A stretch of DNA of 55,188 bases from NCBI GenBank assembly GCA_900313905.1, contig OMTG01000063.1, positions 1 through 55,188 of the forward strand, in the 5' to 3' direction. The notes below the pieces were generated by a model. The model saw nothing but the letters and a program-made list of their open reading frames with translations. It was not told where the DNA came from and ran no database searches. Below are positions 26,146-35,242 of this stretch, piece by piece (position 1 is the stretch's first letter; every line of letters begins with the position of its first letter). A program made the translations under genes and the position numbers. The stretch is from an uncultured Actinomycetes bacterium. Lineage in GTDB: Bacteria > Actinomycetota > Coriobacteriia > Coriobacteriales > Atopobiaceae.

Positions 26146-28587
26146 CTAGGCAAGCCCCAGGAGCGTGCCTCCTCCGTAGATGATGAAGGAGACGACCCAG
26201 GCGATCGCGCACTGGAAGAGGACGATGCCCAGAGCCCACCTGCCGCCAAGCTCGCGCTTGATGGCGGAGATGGCTGCGACGCAGGGCGTATAGAGCAGGC
26301 AGAAGACGAGGAGCGACATGACGGCAAGCGGCGTGAGGGCACTTGTGAGCTCTGCCACGGTGCCGAAGAGGACCGAGAGCGTCGAGACGACGACCTCCTT
26401 CGCCATGAAGCCGGCGATCAGCGCGGTCGTGATGCGCCAGTCATTGAAGCCAAGCGGCGCGAAGATCGGCGACATCCAGCCAGCCACGACGGCAAGCAGG
26501 GAATCTGCAGGGTTCGAGACCATATCGAAGGAAGGGCTGAAGGATTCGAGCGCCCAGATGATCACGGCAGCAGCGAAGACGACCGTGAAGGCACGGGTCA
26601 GAAAGTCCTTCGACTTCTCCCAGAGGAGCTGGCGCACGCTCTTGGCAGAGGGCATGCGGTAGTTCGGGAGCTCCATAACGAAAGGAACAGCCTCGCCCTT
26701 CGCTACCGTGAGATGGGCGATCCTCGCACAGAGGATGCCGACGAGGATGCCGATGAGATAGAGGCAGACCATCACGAGGCCACCCTGCCTCGGGAAGAAG
26801 GCTGCCGTGAAGTAGCCGTAGATCGTGAGCTTCGTAGAGCAGCTCATGAAGGGCGTGAGGGCCACCGTGATCTTGCGGTCACGCTCGGAGGGCAGGGTGC
26901 GCGTTGCCATGACGGCAGGAACCGTGCAGCCAAATCCCATGAGCATAGGCACGATCGAGCGGCCAGAAAGGCCGATATGGCGAAGGAGCTTGTCCATAAC
27001 GAAGGCGACGCGGGCCATATATCCCGTGTCCTCAAGCAGCGACAGAAAGAAGAACATGCAGACGATGTTCGGAAGTATTGGCAGCACCGTGCCGATCGCA
27101 TTGAAGACGCCGTCGATTATCAGGGAATGGAGGACCGGATTGCAGTTGCCCGCCGTGAGCGCGCCGTCGCAGAGATCCGTTATCCAATTCACGAACATCG
27201 TGACGAGATCTCCCAGGAAAGGCCCGATCACGTTGAAGGTCAGGACGAAGATCGCCGCCATGATGAGGATGAACATCGGGATGGCGGTAAAGCGGCCCGT
27301 GAGGATGCGGTCGATTGCACGGGAGCGCTCTGTCTCCTTCGACTCCTGCGGCTTGATGACGCAGGCATCCACGACCTTGGAGATGAAGGAGAAGCGCATG
27401 TCGGCGATGGCGGCAGCGCGGTCGAGGCCACGCTCCTCCTCCATCTGGTGCACGATATGCTCGACCGCATCGAGCTCGTTCCCGTCGAGCTTCAGGGCAT
27501 CGCGGATGGCAGCATCGCCCTCGACAAGCTTCGTCGCTGCGAAGCGGATGGGGATGCCAGCACGCTCTGCATGGTCCTCGATCAGGTGCATCACCGCATG
27601 GAGGCACCGGTGGACTGCTCCGCCATGGTCATGCACATCGCAGAAGTCCTGCCGCCCCGGCGTCTCCTGGTAGCGGGCCACATGGATCGCATGCTCGATG
27701 AGCTCGTCCACGCCTTCCCCGTTCACTGCGGAAATCGGGACGACCGGGAGGCCCAGCATGTCCTCCATGCGGTTCACCTTGACCGATCCGCCATTCTCCT
27801 GCACCTCGTCCATCATGTTGAGGGCGAGGACCATCGGCACGTTGAGCTCCATGAGCTGCATCGTGAGATAGAGGTTGCGCTCGATGTTCGTGGCATCCAC
27901 GATATTGATGATGCCAGAAGGCTTCTCATCCAGGATGAAGTGGCGGCTCACGAGCTCCTCGGACGAATAGGGGCTCATCGAATAGATGCCCGGAAGGTCG
28001 GTCACGTCCGTATGGGGATGGCCGATGATGGCACCGTCCTTGCGGTCGACCGTGACGCCCGGGAAGTTGCCGACATGCTGGTTCGATCCGGTGAGCTGGT
28101 TGAAGAGCGTCGTCTTGCCGCAGTTCTGGTTGCCCGCCAGGGCAAAGGTCAGTGTGGCATCAGCAGGAAGCGCATGGGAGTGGTCGCTCGTGCGCACGTC
28201 CGTATGGCTGCCCTCAGAAGGCTCGCCGAGGCCTGGGTGGCTGTCTGCCGGCTCGCGCCGGAGCTCCTCCATGTGCTGCTCTTCCGCCTTGCGGGCCTCG
28301 TCCTGCTCCTTGCGGCTGAGCTTCGTGCATTGGATCTTGCCTGCGTCATCCACACGCAGCGTCAGCTCGTAGCCGTGGATCTGGAACTCCATGGGATCGC
28401 CCATCGGGGCATACTTCACAAGGGTGATCGTGGCGCCGGGGATGACGCCCATATCGAGGAAATGCTGGCGCAGGGCGCCCGACCCTCCGACCGATCCGAT
28501 GCGTGCCATCTCCCCGATCTCGAGATCGCGCAGGGTTTCGGATGCTGCCGGCGCCTGCGCTGCCTTCTGGGCTGTGCTCAATCTCAT
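26146..28587 (-). CDS. feoB: Fused FeoA-FeoB ferrous iron transporter
   Basis: The 813-residue protein joins a FeoA SH3-like domain (about 10-85; GALRQHFLDMGVIPG) to a complete FeoB. FeoB parts are the GTPase with G1 (GNQNCGKTTLFN, about 148-160), G3 (DLPG) and G4 (NMMD), then the membrane core with two Gate regions and about nine helices (for example MLMGFGCTVPAVMATRTL). It imports Fe2+. A His-rich, charged linker connects the domains. The start at 28587 follows GGAGG closely; an extension to 28611 would swallow an upstream repeat. The nearby DtxR-type protein is the likely iron-responsive repressor. Confidence 0.95.
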   Translation of the reverse strand: MRLSTAQKAAQAPAASETLRDLEIGEMARIGSVGGSGALRQHFLDMGVIPGATITLVKYAPMGDPMEFQIHGYELTLRVDDAGKIQCTKLSRKEQDEARKAEEQHMEELRREPADSHPGLGEPSEGSHTDVRTSDHSHALPADATLTFALAGNQNCGKTTLFNQLTGSNQHVGNFPGVTVDRKDGAIIGHPHTDVTDLPGIYSMSPYSSEELVSRHFILDEKPSGIINIVDATNIERNLYLTMQLMELNVPMVLALNMMDEVQENGGSVKVNRMEDMLGLPVVPISAVNGEGVDELIEHAIHVARYQETPGRQDFCDVHDHGGAVHRCLHAVMHLIEDHAERAGIPIRFAATKLVEGDAAIRDALKLDGNELDAVEHIVHQMEEERGLDRAAAIADMRFSFISKVVDACVIKPQESKETERSRAIDRILTGRFTAIPMFILIMAAIFVLTFNVIGPFLGDLVTMFVNWITDLCDGALTAGNCNPVLHSLIIDGVFNAIGTVLPILPNIVCMFFFLSLLEDTGYMARVAFVMDKLLRHIGLSGRSIVPMLMGFGCTVPAVMATRTLPSERDRKITVALTPFMSCSTKLTIYGYFTAAFFPRQGGLVMVCLYLIGILVGILCARIAHLTVAKGEAVPFVMELPNYRMPSAKSVRQLLWEKSKDFLTRAFTVVFAAAVIIWALESFSPSFDMVSNPADSLLAVVAGWMSPIFAPLGFNDWRITTALIAGFMAKEVVVSTLSVLFGTVAELTSALTPLAVMSLLVFCLLYTPCVAAISAIKRELGGRWALGIVLFQCAIAWVVSFIIYGGGTLLGLA

Positions 28588-28603
28588 CCACCTCCAGGCA
28601 TGC

Positions 28604-28684
28604 TGGCCCAATCAGGCCATCTGCTCCATTCAGGTTCTTTCAAAAGAGATGGTACTCCAATTGGCCCAAGAAGTTAGCCCAAAC
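28604..28684. promoter_or_regulatory. GCCCAA repeats upstream of feoAB
   Basis: Three related sites, TGGCCCAATC (28604-28613), TTGGCCCAAG (28661-28670) and TTAGCCCAAAC (28674-28684), precede feoAB, two of them in tandem. They may bind the DtxR-like regulator encoded downstream. Related AGCCCAA copies occur in the hairpin at 26077-26114. Confidence 0.4.
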
Positions 28685-28736
28685 TGACGTTTTGCACGAA
28701 AGCGCCCTTCTCTGCCAGGAACCGAGAAGCAGGACA

Positions 28737-28768
28737 CAAGAAAGGCCCGGACATCTTCGTCCAGGCCT
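28737..28768 (-). terminator. Terminator after the 54-aa membrane protein
   Basis: Ten-base arms (28743-28752 and 28759-28768, one mismatch) with a 6-base loop, followed on the minus strand by TTTCTT. It lies 27 bp after the stop of the small gene. Confidence 0.7.
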
Positions 28769-28795
28769 CCATGCTGGCTCTTTGGTCTGCGCTGC

Positions 28796-28960
28796 CTATC
28801 GGCGCATATGATGGGGCGTCTCCTCATCTGCCCTGAAGCGGTCCTGTGAGCGCTTCGCCTCGCGGCGGCGCCGCTTCCGGTCCGACAGTGCCGACGAGAG
28901 CATCCCGAGAAGGCATCCCAGAAAGACCGCAGCCACGACAATCAGGATGGTTTCGCTCAT
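28796..28960 (-). CDS. Small single-pass membrane protein (54 aa)
   Basis: The product is MSETILIVVAAVFLGCLLGM followed by a basic Arg/Lys-rich tail: one N-terminal membrane helix and a short cytoplasmic segment. GGGAG lies four bases before the ATG and a terminator follows, so a real gene is likely although no family is recognised. It is monocistronic between the FeoAB fusion and the ACT-PaaK operon. Function unknown. Confidence 0.6.
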   Translation of the reverse strand: MSETILIVVAAVFLGCLLGMLSSALSDRKRRRREAKRSQDRFRADEETPHHMRR

Positions 28961-29078
28961 GGGTCTCCCTTCTGTCCCGTGCCCGCGAACCTCAAGCATG
29001 CCACATGCCGGAGGCTCTGGAGCCGTGAGCGGCAAAAGCACAGGGAGCGGACACAAGCAGGCAAGCCTCCACACAAGT

Positions 29079-29111
29079 GCATCCCCTCCCAGAAAGCCCG
29101 GAAGGGGATGC
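29079..29111 (-). terminator. Candidate hairpin terminator after the ACT gene
   Basis: GCATCCCCT and AGGGGATGC form perfect 9-bp arms around an imperfect inner stem, 25 bp after the tandem-ACT stop codon. The following T-run is poor. Confidence 0.45.
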
Positions 29112-29135
29112 TGCGTCGCAGATGGATGGCTATCC

Positions 29136-29567
29136 TCAGCCCTGGAGATCCGCCAAGGTGAGGATCTTGAATCCTGCCTCCTCGATCGCGAAGGTCGCCT
29201 TCGAGGCAGCCGCAGGATCTGAGATCTTGAGGACATCGACGGCATTCTCACGCTCCACAGAGAAGCAGTAGCCGTACTCGACCGGGATATCGAGGTCGTC
29301 GAGGATGCCCAGGAGGTCTGCCAGGGCGCCCGGACGGTTCGGGAGCTGGATCAGCGAGACCTTCGTGAGGCTTGCCCGGTAGCCCTTCTCGGTCAGGGCA
29401 TCGCGTGCGCCTGCAGGATCCTGGCAGATGATGCGGACCACGCCGTATTCCGGCGTATCCATGAGCGTCAGGGCATCCATGTTCACGCCTGCATCTGCCA
29501 AGGCGCGGCAGAGCTTCGCGAGCCGGCCCTCGGAGTTCTCCAGAAAGACTGTCAGCTGATCGACCAT
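29136..29567 (-). CDS. Tandem ACT-domain protein partnered with PaaK
   Basis: The 143-residue protein consists of two ACT domains (about 1-70 and 71-143; the second includes LPNRPGALADLLGILD). It is encoded directly after the phenylacetate-CoA ligase gene; the ribosome site AGGAG ends at that gene's stop codon, so the two are coupled. Such ACT proteins commonly accompany PaaK in anaerobes and are thought to sense aromatic amino acids. Ligand binding here is inferred. Confidence 0.88.
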   Translation of the reverse strand: MVDQLTVFLENSEGRLAKLCRALADAGVNMDALTLMDTPEYGVVRIICQDPAGARDALTEKGYRASLTKVSLIQLPNRPGALADLLGILDDLDIPVEYGYCFSVERENAVDVLKISDPAAASKATFAIEEAGFKILTLADLQG

Positions 29568-29568
29568 G

Positions 29569-30873
29569 CTACTCCTGCCCCCTCTTGTCGATGACGCGCT
29601 TGGCCTTGCCTTCGCTTCGGGGCAAGGATTGCGGCTCCACGAGGCGCACCTTCACGCCGACCGAAAGCGCCGTCTTGAGCGCTGCCTGGATACGATTCTG
29701 GAGGTTCTCGATGGCACCTGTCGAGTCGAAATCGAAGTCCGGATTGACTTCCGCCTTGAGCGTCACCACGTCGAGGTAGTTCTTCGTCGTGAGCTCGATC
29801 TGGTACCAGGAGGACACCTCGCTGAAGGTCTCCATCACATTCTCGATCTGGCTCGGGAAGACGTTGACGCCACGGATGATGAGCATATCGTCGGTGCGCC
29901 CATGGATGCGGTCGATCCGCTTGTGCGTGCGGCCGCAGGGGCAGGTGCCCGGCAGGATGCGGGTGATGTCACGGGTGCGGTAGCGGACGACCGGCGATGC
30001 CTCGCGGTCGAGCGTCGTGATGACAAGCTCGCCCCACTCGCCGTCCGGCAGCACCTCGCCGGTCACCGGGTCGATGATCTCGCAGAAGAAATGGTCCTCA
30101 GCGATATGGAGGCCCTGCTGCGCCATGCACTCGACTGCGACGCCCGGCCCCATGGTCTCGGTCAGGCCATAGATATCGAGGACCTTGTAGTTGAGCTTCT
30201 TCTCGAGCTCCTTGCGGAAGTTGTCTGAGAAGGCCTCGGCGCCATGGATGCCGCAGCGCAGATGGAAGTCCTTCGCCGGGTCGATCCCCATGGAGATGGC
30301 GGTATCGGCGATATGCATCGCATAGGAGGGCGTGCAGCAGATGATCGTCGTGCCCATCTCGCGCAGGACGCGGATCTGGCGCTCGGTGTTGCCGGCGCTG
30401 ATCGGAATCGTCGTGCAGCCGGCGTGCTCGGCACCGTAGTGGGCGCCGAGGCCGCCCGTGAAGAGGCCGTAGCCATAGCAGATCTGGGCCACATCGTCGG
30501 GGCCGCCATCGGCATATTCGATGCCACGGGCGAAGCACTCGCCCCAGAAGTCCAGGTCATGCTGGGTGTAGGCGCCGACCGTCGCCACGCCGGTCGTGCC
30601 CGAGGACATGTGGATCTCCTTCACCTCGGAAAGAGGCACTGCGAGCATCCCATAGGGATAGGCATCGCGCAGATCCTGCTTAGTGACGAAGGGGGCGCGC
30701 TTTAGGTCATCCAGGCTCTTGATCGAGTAAGGATCGAAGCCCGCCTCGTCGAAGCTCTTCTTGTAGAACGGAATATGCTCGTAGCACTGGACGGCGGTCT
30801 TCTGGATTCCTTCGAGCTGCATGGCCTCGATCTGGTCATGCGGCAGCGTCAGGATATCTTGCTCCTTGCTCAT
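29569..30873 (-). CDS. paaK: Phenylacetate-CoA ligase family protein
   Basis: The 434-residue protein has the AMP-binding P-loop HMSSGTTGVATV, the core YGLTETMGPGVA and the C-terminal GRTDDMLIIRGVNVFP hinge of the PaaK adenylate-forming family. It activates an aryl acetate such as phenylacetate with ATP and CoA. The start at 30873 (GAGAGG eight bases upstream) gives the normal family length; the frame extends 40 codons further without support. In anaerobes this enzyme and its ACT partner usually belong to aromatic amino acid fermentation. No ferredoxin oxidoreductase genes are in the window. Confidence 0.92.
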   Translation of the reverse strand: MSKEQDILTLPHDQIEAMQLEGIQKTAVQCYEHIPFYKKSFDEAGFDPYSIKSLDDLKRAPFVTKQDLRDAYPYGMLAVPLSEVKEIHMSSGTTGVATVGAYTQHDLDFWGECFARGIEYADGGPDDVAQICYGYGLFTGGLGAHYGAEHAGCTTIPISAGNTERQIRVLREMGTTIICCTPSYAMHIADTAISMGIDPAKDFHLRCGIHGAEAFSDNFRKELEKKLNYKVLDIYGLTETMGPGVAVECMAQQGLHIAEDHFFCEIIDPVTGEVLPDGEWGELVITTLDREASPVVRYRTRDITRILPGTCPCGRTHKRIDRIHGRTDDMLIIRGVNVFPSQIENVMETFSEVSSWYQIELTTKNYLDVVTLKAEVNPDFDFDSTGAIENLQNRIQAALKTALSVGVKVRLVEPQSLPRSEGKAKRVIDKRGQE

Positions 30874-31111
30874 GCCTTGCACCTCTCTGCTTGTTGTCTT
30901 GCCGTCTCCCTCAGGAAGACGCGGCTCAAAACTGTAGCCAAGATTTGTGTCGGGCTGATTGCGGCACCCGAGATTGCCGTGAACGGCAGGCATTGACTGC
31001 TATCCGGCCCATTTTCCCTGCTCATGTAAAAGTGCGGCCACATTCCAGTTTCAGCTCCTCCAAAAGGCTTACAATCAGTCCCAGCGAAGGCACGGGACAA
31101 GGGAGATTGCT

Positions 31112-32188
31112 ATGCTCAGAATTGGCCTTCTTACCAGCGGCGGCGATTGCCAGGCACTCAATGCGACCATGCGTGGCATCGTGAAGACGGTCCTGCACAA
31201 CACCGATGACCAGGTCGAGATCTATGGCTTCGAGGACGGCTACCAGGGCCTCATCTACGGGCGCTACCGCAAGATGAAGTGGAAGGACTTCTCGGGTGTC
31301 CTGACCCAGGGCGGCACGATCCTGGGCACGAGCCGTACGCCCTTCAAGCTTCTCGACACGCCTGAGGCTGATGGCGTCCAGAAGGTCCCGGCCATGAAGA
31401 AGACGTACAAGAGCCTGAAGCTCGACTGCCTCTTCATGCTCGGCGGCAACGGCTCCACGAAGACCGCGAACCGCCTCTCCCAGGAGGGCCTCAATGTCAT
31501 CGCCCTCCCGAAGACCATCGACAACGATACCTGGGGAACCGACGTCACCTTCGGCTTCACCTCCGCCATCGATGTCGCGACGAAGTACCTCGACGAGATC
31601 AAGACGACCGCAAGCTCGCATGGCCGCGTCTTCGTCGTCGAGATCATGGGCCACAAGGTCGGCTGGATCCCCCTGTATGCCGGCATCGCCGGTGGCGCCG
31701 ACGTGATCCTCTTGCCTGAGATCCCCTACGATATCAAGAACGTCGTGAAGGCCATCGACTCCCGCGAGCAGCGCGGCGGCCGCTTCGCAATCGTCGCCTG
31801 CGCCGAGGGCGCCATCTCGAAGGAGCAGGCAGCGATGCCGAAAAAGGAGTACAAGAAGCTTGTCGCAGCGCGCAAGTACTCCGTCGCCTATGAGATCGCA
31901 GATGAGATCGCGCAGCTCACGAGCCGCGAGGTCCGTGTCGGCATCCCGGGCCACACGCAGCGTGGCGGCACCCCCGATGCACAGGACCGCATCTTCGCGA
32001 CCCAGTGCGGCGTCGAGGCAGCACGCGCCCTCTTCGACCAGGACTTCGGCGTGATGATCGCCAAGGTCAACAACAAGATGGTCCGCGTGCCGATGACGGA
32101 AGTCGCCGGCAAGCTCAAGTACGTCGACCCGAAGTCCGACCTCGTCCGCGAGGCGAAGCTCATGGGCATCAGCTTCGGCGACGACTAG
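31112..32188 (+). CDS. pfkA: 6-phosphofructokinase, PfkA family with mixed ATP/PPi-type residues
   Basis: The 358-residue protein has LTSGGDCQALN, GGNGS (111-115), PKTIDND (133-139) and the late GHTQRGG substrate motif. The Gly at the second diagnostic site (GGNGS, versus GGDDS) fits ATP use, while Lys134 (PKTIDND rather than PGTIDND) is usual in PPi enzymes, and the Asp of GGDGS is Asn. It phosphorylates fructose 6-phosphate in glycolysis; the phosphoryl donor is uncertain. AAGGGAG precedes the ATG. A TACAAT hexamer in the upstream region may be its -10. A long terminator follows. Confidence 0.92.
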   Translation: MLRIGLLTSGGDCQALNATMRGIVKTVLHNTDDQVEIYGFEDGYQGLIYGRYRKMKWKDFSGVLTQGGTILGTSRTPFKLLDTPEADGVQKVPAMKKTYKSLKLDCLFMLGGNGSTKTANRLSQEGLNVIALPKTIDNDTWGTDVTFGFTSAIDVATKYLDEIKTTASSHGRVFVVEIMGHKVGWIPLYAGIAGGADVILLPEIPYDIKNVVKAIDSREQRGGRFAIVACAEGAISKEQAAMPKKEYKKLVAARKYSVAYEIADEIAQLTSREVRVGIPGHTQRGGTPDAQDRIFATQCGVEAARALFDQDFGVMIAKVNNKMVRVPMTEVAGKLKYVDPKSDLVREAKLMGISFGDD

Positions 32189-32216
32189 GCCATCTCTCAG
32201 ATAGCGCATGCGCGCA

Positions 32217-32252
32217 CGAGGGGCCAGGACAGATGTCCTGGCCCCTCGTTTT
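32217..32252 (+). terminator. Strong terminator after the phosphofructokinase gene
   Basis: Perfect 15-bp arms (CGAGGGGCCAGGACA and complement) separated by 2 bases and followed by TTTT. The convergent aminopeptidase gene ends 18 bp beyond. Confidence 0.9.
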
Positions 32253-32269
32253 CGCTGTGCGGACGTCGC

Positions 32270-33586
32270 CTAGAAGCTGAAGCCTGCAGCCCCATCGATG
32301 GCAAGGTCAGCCTCGAAGAAAGCCTTGAGCGCTGCGATGCCGAGCGCGGTATCCTCCACGCCGGTCGTCTCGAATGAAGAGTGCATCGAAAGCTGTGGCA
32401 TCCCGACATCGACCGCATGGACCGAGACCTGCGTGTTCGAGAGGTTGCCCAGAGTCGACCCTCCCCGCATGTCTGAGCGGTTCGCGAAGGTCTGGTAGGG
32501 CACCTTCGCCTCTGTGAGCACCGCTTCGAAGACCGAGCGGCTGAAGGCATCGGAGGTGTAGAGCTGGTTTGCCGCCTCCTTCACGACGATGCCATGGTTC
32601 AGCAGGCACCGGTTCGCCTCGTCGGACTTCTCCGGATGGTTCGGATGCACGGCATGGGCGTTGTCGCAGCTCACCAGGAAGGATTTCGCCACGGCTTGGC
32701 GGTACTGCTCATCGGTCCTCCCCAGGCAGGCAGCTATGCGCTGGAGGGCATCAGCCAGGAAGGTGGAGAGCGCACCCTGCTTCGTGTTCGATCCCACTTC
32801 CTCATTGTCGAAGCAGGCATAGACGCTCACATCGTGCGTGTTCTCGGCAGCAAGGAAGGCCTCGAGCGCTGCATAGGCGCTCTGGAGGTCGTCCAGATGC
32901 CCGGCGCTCACGAACTCATCGGCGGCTCCCCAGATCAGGGGCTTCTGGCGGTTCACGAGATAGAGGTCGCGCCCCAGGATGTCGGAGGCATCGCATCCGA
33001 GCTCTGCAGCCAGAAGATCGTCGAGCGAGCCCTGCTTGAGCTTGCCTGCCGACCAGAGCGGGCAGAGGTCCACCTGGCGGTTTGGCCCGAAGGAGGAATT
33101 GACCTCGCGGTCCATATGCACGGCGAGGCTGGGGATCAGGAGCAGGTCGCGGTCGAAATAGACGAGATGCTCGCGGGCGCCCCGCCCCTCACGGACATAG
33201 ACCCTGCCGGCAAGCGTCAGGGGACGGTCGAACCACGTATAGTCGATCATCCCGCCGTAGGCCTCCACATCGAGCCTCAGATAGGACTCCGGCCCTGAGA
33301 GCTCCGGCACGTTCTTGAGCTTGAAGGTCGGCGAGTCGCCGTGGGCAGCAGCCATCTGGAAGTGGAAATTGTCGAGGTCGGCGCCTACCTTCCAGGCGAT
33401 GAGCGAGGAGTCATTGCGGACCGTGTAATAGCGGCCGCCCCGCTCGAGCTTCCATGCCTCCCCTTCCGGAAGATAGCTGAAGCCAGCAGCATCCAGACGC
33501 TTCCTGATCGCCTGGACCGTGAAAAAAGCGCAGGGGCTTTCGCAGATGAACTGCAGAAGACCCTGCGACGCAGATTTGGAATCCAT
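32270..33586 (-). CDS. M18-family zinc aminopeptidase
   Basis: The 438-residue protein has the M18 metal-site segments in order: AAHGDSPTFKLK, CFDNEEVGSNTKQGA, VSCDNAHAVHPNHPEK and the final His in VDVGMPQLSMHSSFE. These enzymes remove N-terminal, often acidic, residues from peptides in the cytoplasm. The ATG at 33586 has AGGAG 11 bases upstream; an in-frame GTG at 33610 is an alternative. It lies 23 bp downstream of the phosphate transporter gene on the same strand and may be cotranscribed. Confidence 0.92.
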   Translation of the reverse strand: MDSKSASQGLLQFICESPCAFFTVQAIRKRLDAAGFSYLPEGEAWKLERGGRYYTVRNDSSLIAWKVGADLDNFHFQMAAAHGDSPTFKLKNVPELSGPESYLRLDVEAYGGMIDYTWFDRPLTLAGRVYVREGRGAREHLVYFDRDLLLIPSLAVHMDREVNSSFGPNRQVDLCPLWSAGKLKQGSLDDLLAAELGCDASDILGRDLYLVNRQKPLIWGAADEFVSAGHLDDLQSAYAALEAFLAAENTHDVSVYACFDNEEVGSNTKQGALSTFLADALQRIAACLGRTDEQYRQAVAKSFLVSCDNAHAVHPNHPEKSDEANRCLLNHGIVVKEAANQLYTSDAFSRSVFEAVLTEAKVPYQTFANRSDMRGGSTLGNLSNTQVSVHAVDVGMPQLSMHSSFETTGVEDTALGIAALKAFFEADLAIDGAAGFSF

Positions 33587-33609
33587 GAATCGAGCTGCTC
33601 CTTTCGGCA

Positions 33610-34602
33610 CTATACGAGAAGGCCGATCAGCCAGGAGGCAGCACCTCCCAGAAGCATCGTGACAGGGAGGGTGACGAACCAGGCCTGGACGATATCGGCC
33701 GCGACACCCCAGTTTACCTTTCGGAGGCCCTTGGCGGAACCCGACCCCATGATGGCGGTCGTGATGACCTGGGTCGTGGAGACCGGCGCCCCGATTGCCG
33801 TCATGATCTGGATCGCGATGGCAGAGGAGGTCTCGGAGACGAATCCCATGACGGGCTCAAGCTTCGTGACGCCGCCGCCCACGGTCTTCATGATGCGCTG
33901 GCCGCCAACCGAGGTGCCCAGCGCCATGGTCGCGGCGCAGAAGATCTTGACCCAGAGCGGGATGCCGGTCCCGGCCTGCACAAGACCCTGCGAGATCAGG
34001 GCGATCGTTATGATGCCCATCGTCTTCTGGGCATCATTCGAGCCATGGCTGAATGCCATGAACATCGAGGAGCAGATCTGGAGCTTGTGGAAGAAGCCAT
34101 TCGCATGGTGGGGCGTCCAGTTGGCGAAGAGCTCGAAGACGATCCGCATCAGGACAAAGCCGAGGAAGAGGCCGATCAGAGGCGACGTGAAGAGCGGGAT
34201 CACGACCTTATCGAGGACGCCTTCCCACAGGACGGAATCAGGGGTGCCGGTGGCGACGATCGTGGCACCGATGAGCGAGCCGATCAAGGCATGCGAGGAG
34301 CTCGAGGGGACCGACTTCCACCAGGTGAAGAGGTCCCAGGCAATCGCCCCGACGAGCGCCGCGAGGATAACGTAGAGCTCGGGCGTGATGCTCACGATGC
34401 CCTCTGCGATCGTAAGGGCCACCCCCTCATGGGTAAGGGCGCCGAGGAAGTTCATGCCTGCTGACATGAGGATCGCGACACGGGGAGGAAGGGCCCGGGT
34501 ATAGACCGTCGTCGCGATGGCATTGGCCGAATCATGGAAGCCGTTGATCAGCTCGAAGACGAAGGCGGCCACGAGGACCCCGACAAGCAGGCCACTAAGC
34601 AT
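33610..34602 (-). CDS. PiT-family inorganic phosphate transporter
   Basis: The 330-residue membrane protein has the two PiT signatures, GFHDSANAIATTVYTRAL near the N-terminus (about 21-38) and SHGSNDAQKTMG in the middle (about 189-200), with about ten hydrophobic segments. It imports phosphate or metal-phosphate with a cation. The upstream DUF47/PhoU-like gene overlaps it by 8 bp, the classic two-gene phosphate uptake unit. Confidence 0.95.
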   Translation of the reverse strand: MLSGLLVGVLVAAFVFELINGFHDSANAIATTVYTRALPPRVAILMSAGMNFLGALTHEGVALTIAEGIVSITPELYVILAALVGAIAWDLFTWWKSVPSSSSHALIGSLIGATIVATGTPDSVLWEGVLDKVVIPLFTSPLIGLFLGFVLMRIVFELFANWTPHHANGFFHKLQICSSMFMAFSHGSNDAQKTMGIITIALISQGLVQAGTGIPLWVKIFCAATMALGTSVGGQRIMKTVGGGVTKLEPVMGFVSETSSAIAIQIMTAIGAPVSTTQVITTAIMGSGSAKGLRKVNWGVAADIVQAWFVTLPVTMLLGGAASWLIGLLV

Positions 34603-35221
34603 TCTTCAGCACCACATTGCCGACGAGCGTGGCCACATCCTTGCAGGAGTCCAGGATCTCCTCCTGCTTGTTGTAGAGGGTGTTCCACTTGAGGAGATGG
34701 GTCGCCGAGACATCCTTGTCATCATAGAGCCGGGCAAGGGCTCCATGGAAGACATGGTCCCCCTCGTCCTCGATATCGTGGATCTTCCCGGCTTCCTCCA
34801 TCACGACTGGATCCTTGCGGAAGTCGTGGAAGTGCTTGAAGAGGGTCTCCATATGATGGCAGGCATCCTTCGCAAGCCGTGCCATCTCGGTCGCCTCGGG
34901 CGGGTTCGCATTCACATGGAAGAGCTCGTAGCGCTTGGCGACGTTCTCCATCCCATCCACCACGTCGTCCATCGTGCGAATCAGCTCCGAGATGTCCTCG
35001 CGGTCGAAGGGGGTGATGAAGGACTCGCTGAGCTGGCGGAAGATGTCGCCCAGCAGCTGGTCGCAGGCAGTCTCGTACTCCTTCATCTCATGGACGCGTC
35101 CGATTTCGGCAGGATAGGTGGAGATGATATCGTAGTAGCAGTCCGCAGCCACGACGATGCGGGAAGCCAGCTCCTGGAACATCTCATAGAACTGGTCTTC
35201 CTTCTTGCTCACTCTGGACAT
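34595..35221 (-). CDS. PhoU-like DUF47 protein
   Basis: The 208-residue protein is predicted all-helical with repeated acidic metal-binding motifs (FDREDISELI, DDVVDGMENV, KIHDIEDEGD), typical of DUF47 proteins that partner PiT transporters. It probably modulates phosphate uptake at the membrane. The ATG at 35221 has AAGGAG four to five bases upstream, so the in-frame extension to 35344 is unlikely. It overlaps the PiT gene by 8 bp. Direct repeats at 35243-35271 lie just upstream. Confidence 0.92.
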   Translation of the reverse strand: MSRVSKKEDQFYEMFQELASRIVVAADCYYDIISTYPAEIGRVHEMKEYETACDQLLGDIFRQLSESFITPFDREDISELIRTMDDVVDGMENVAKRYELFHVNANPPEATEMARLAKDACHHMETLFKHFHDFRKDPVVMEEAGKIHDIEDEGDHVFHGALARLYDDKDVSATHLLKWNTLYNKQEEILDSCKDVATLVGNVVLKNA

Positions 35222-35242
35222 GGAGCTCCTTGCAACGCAGAA

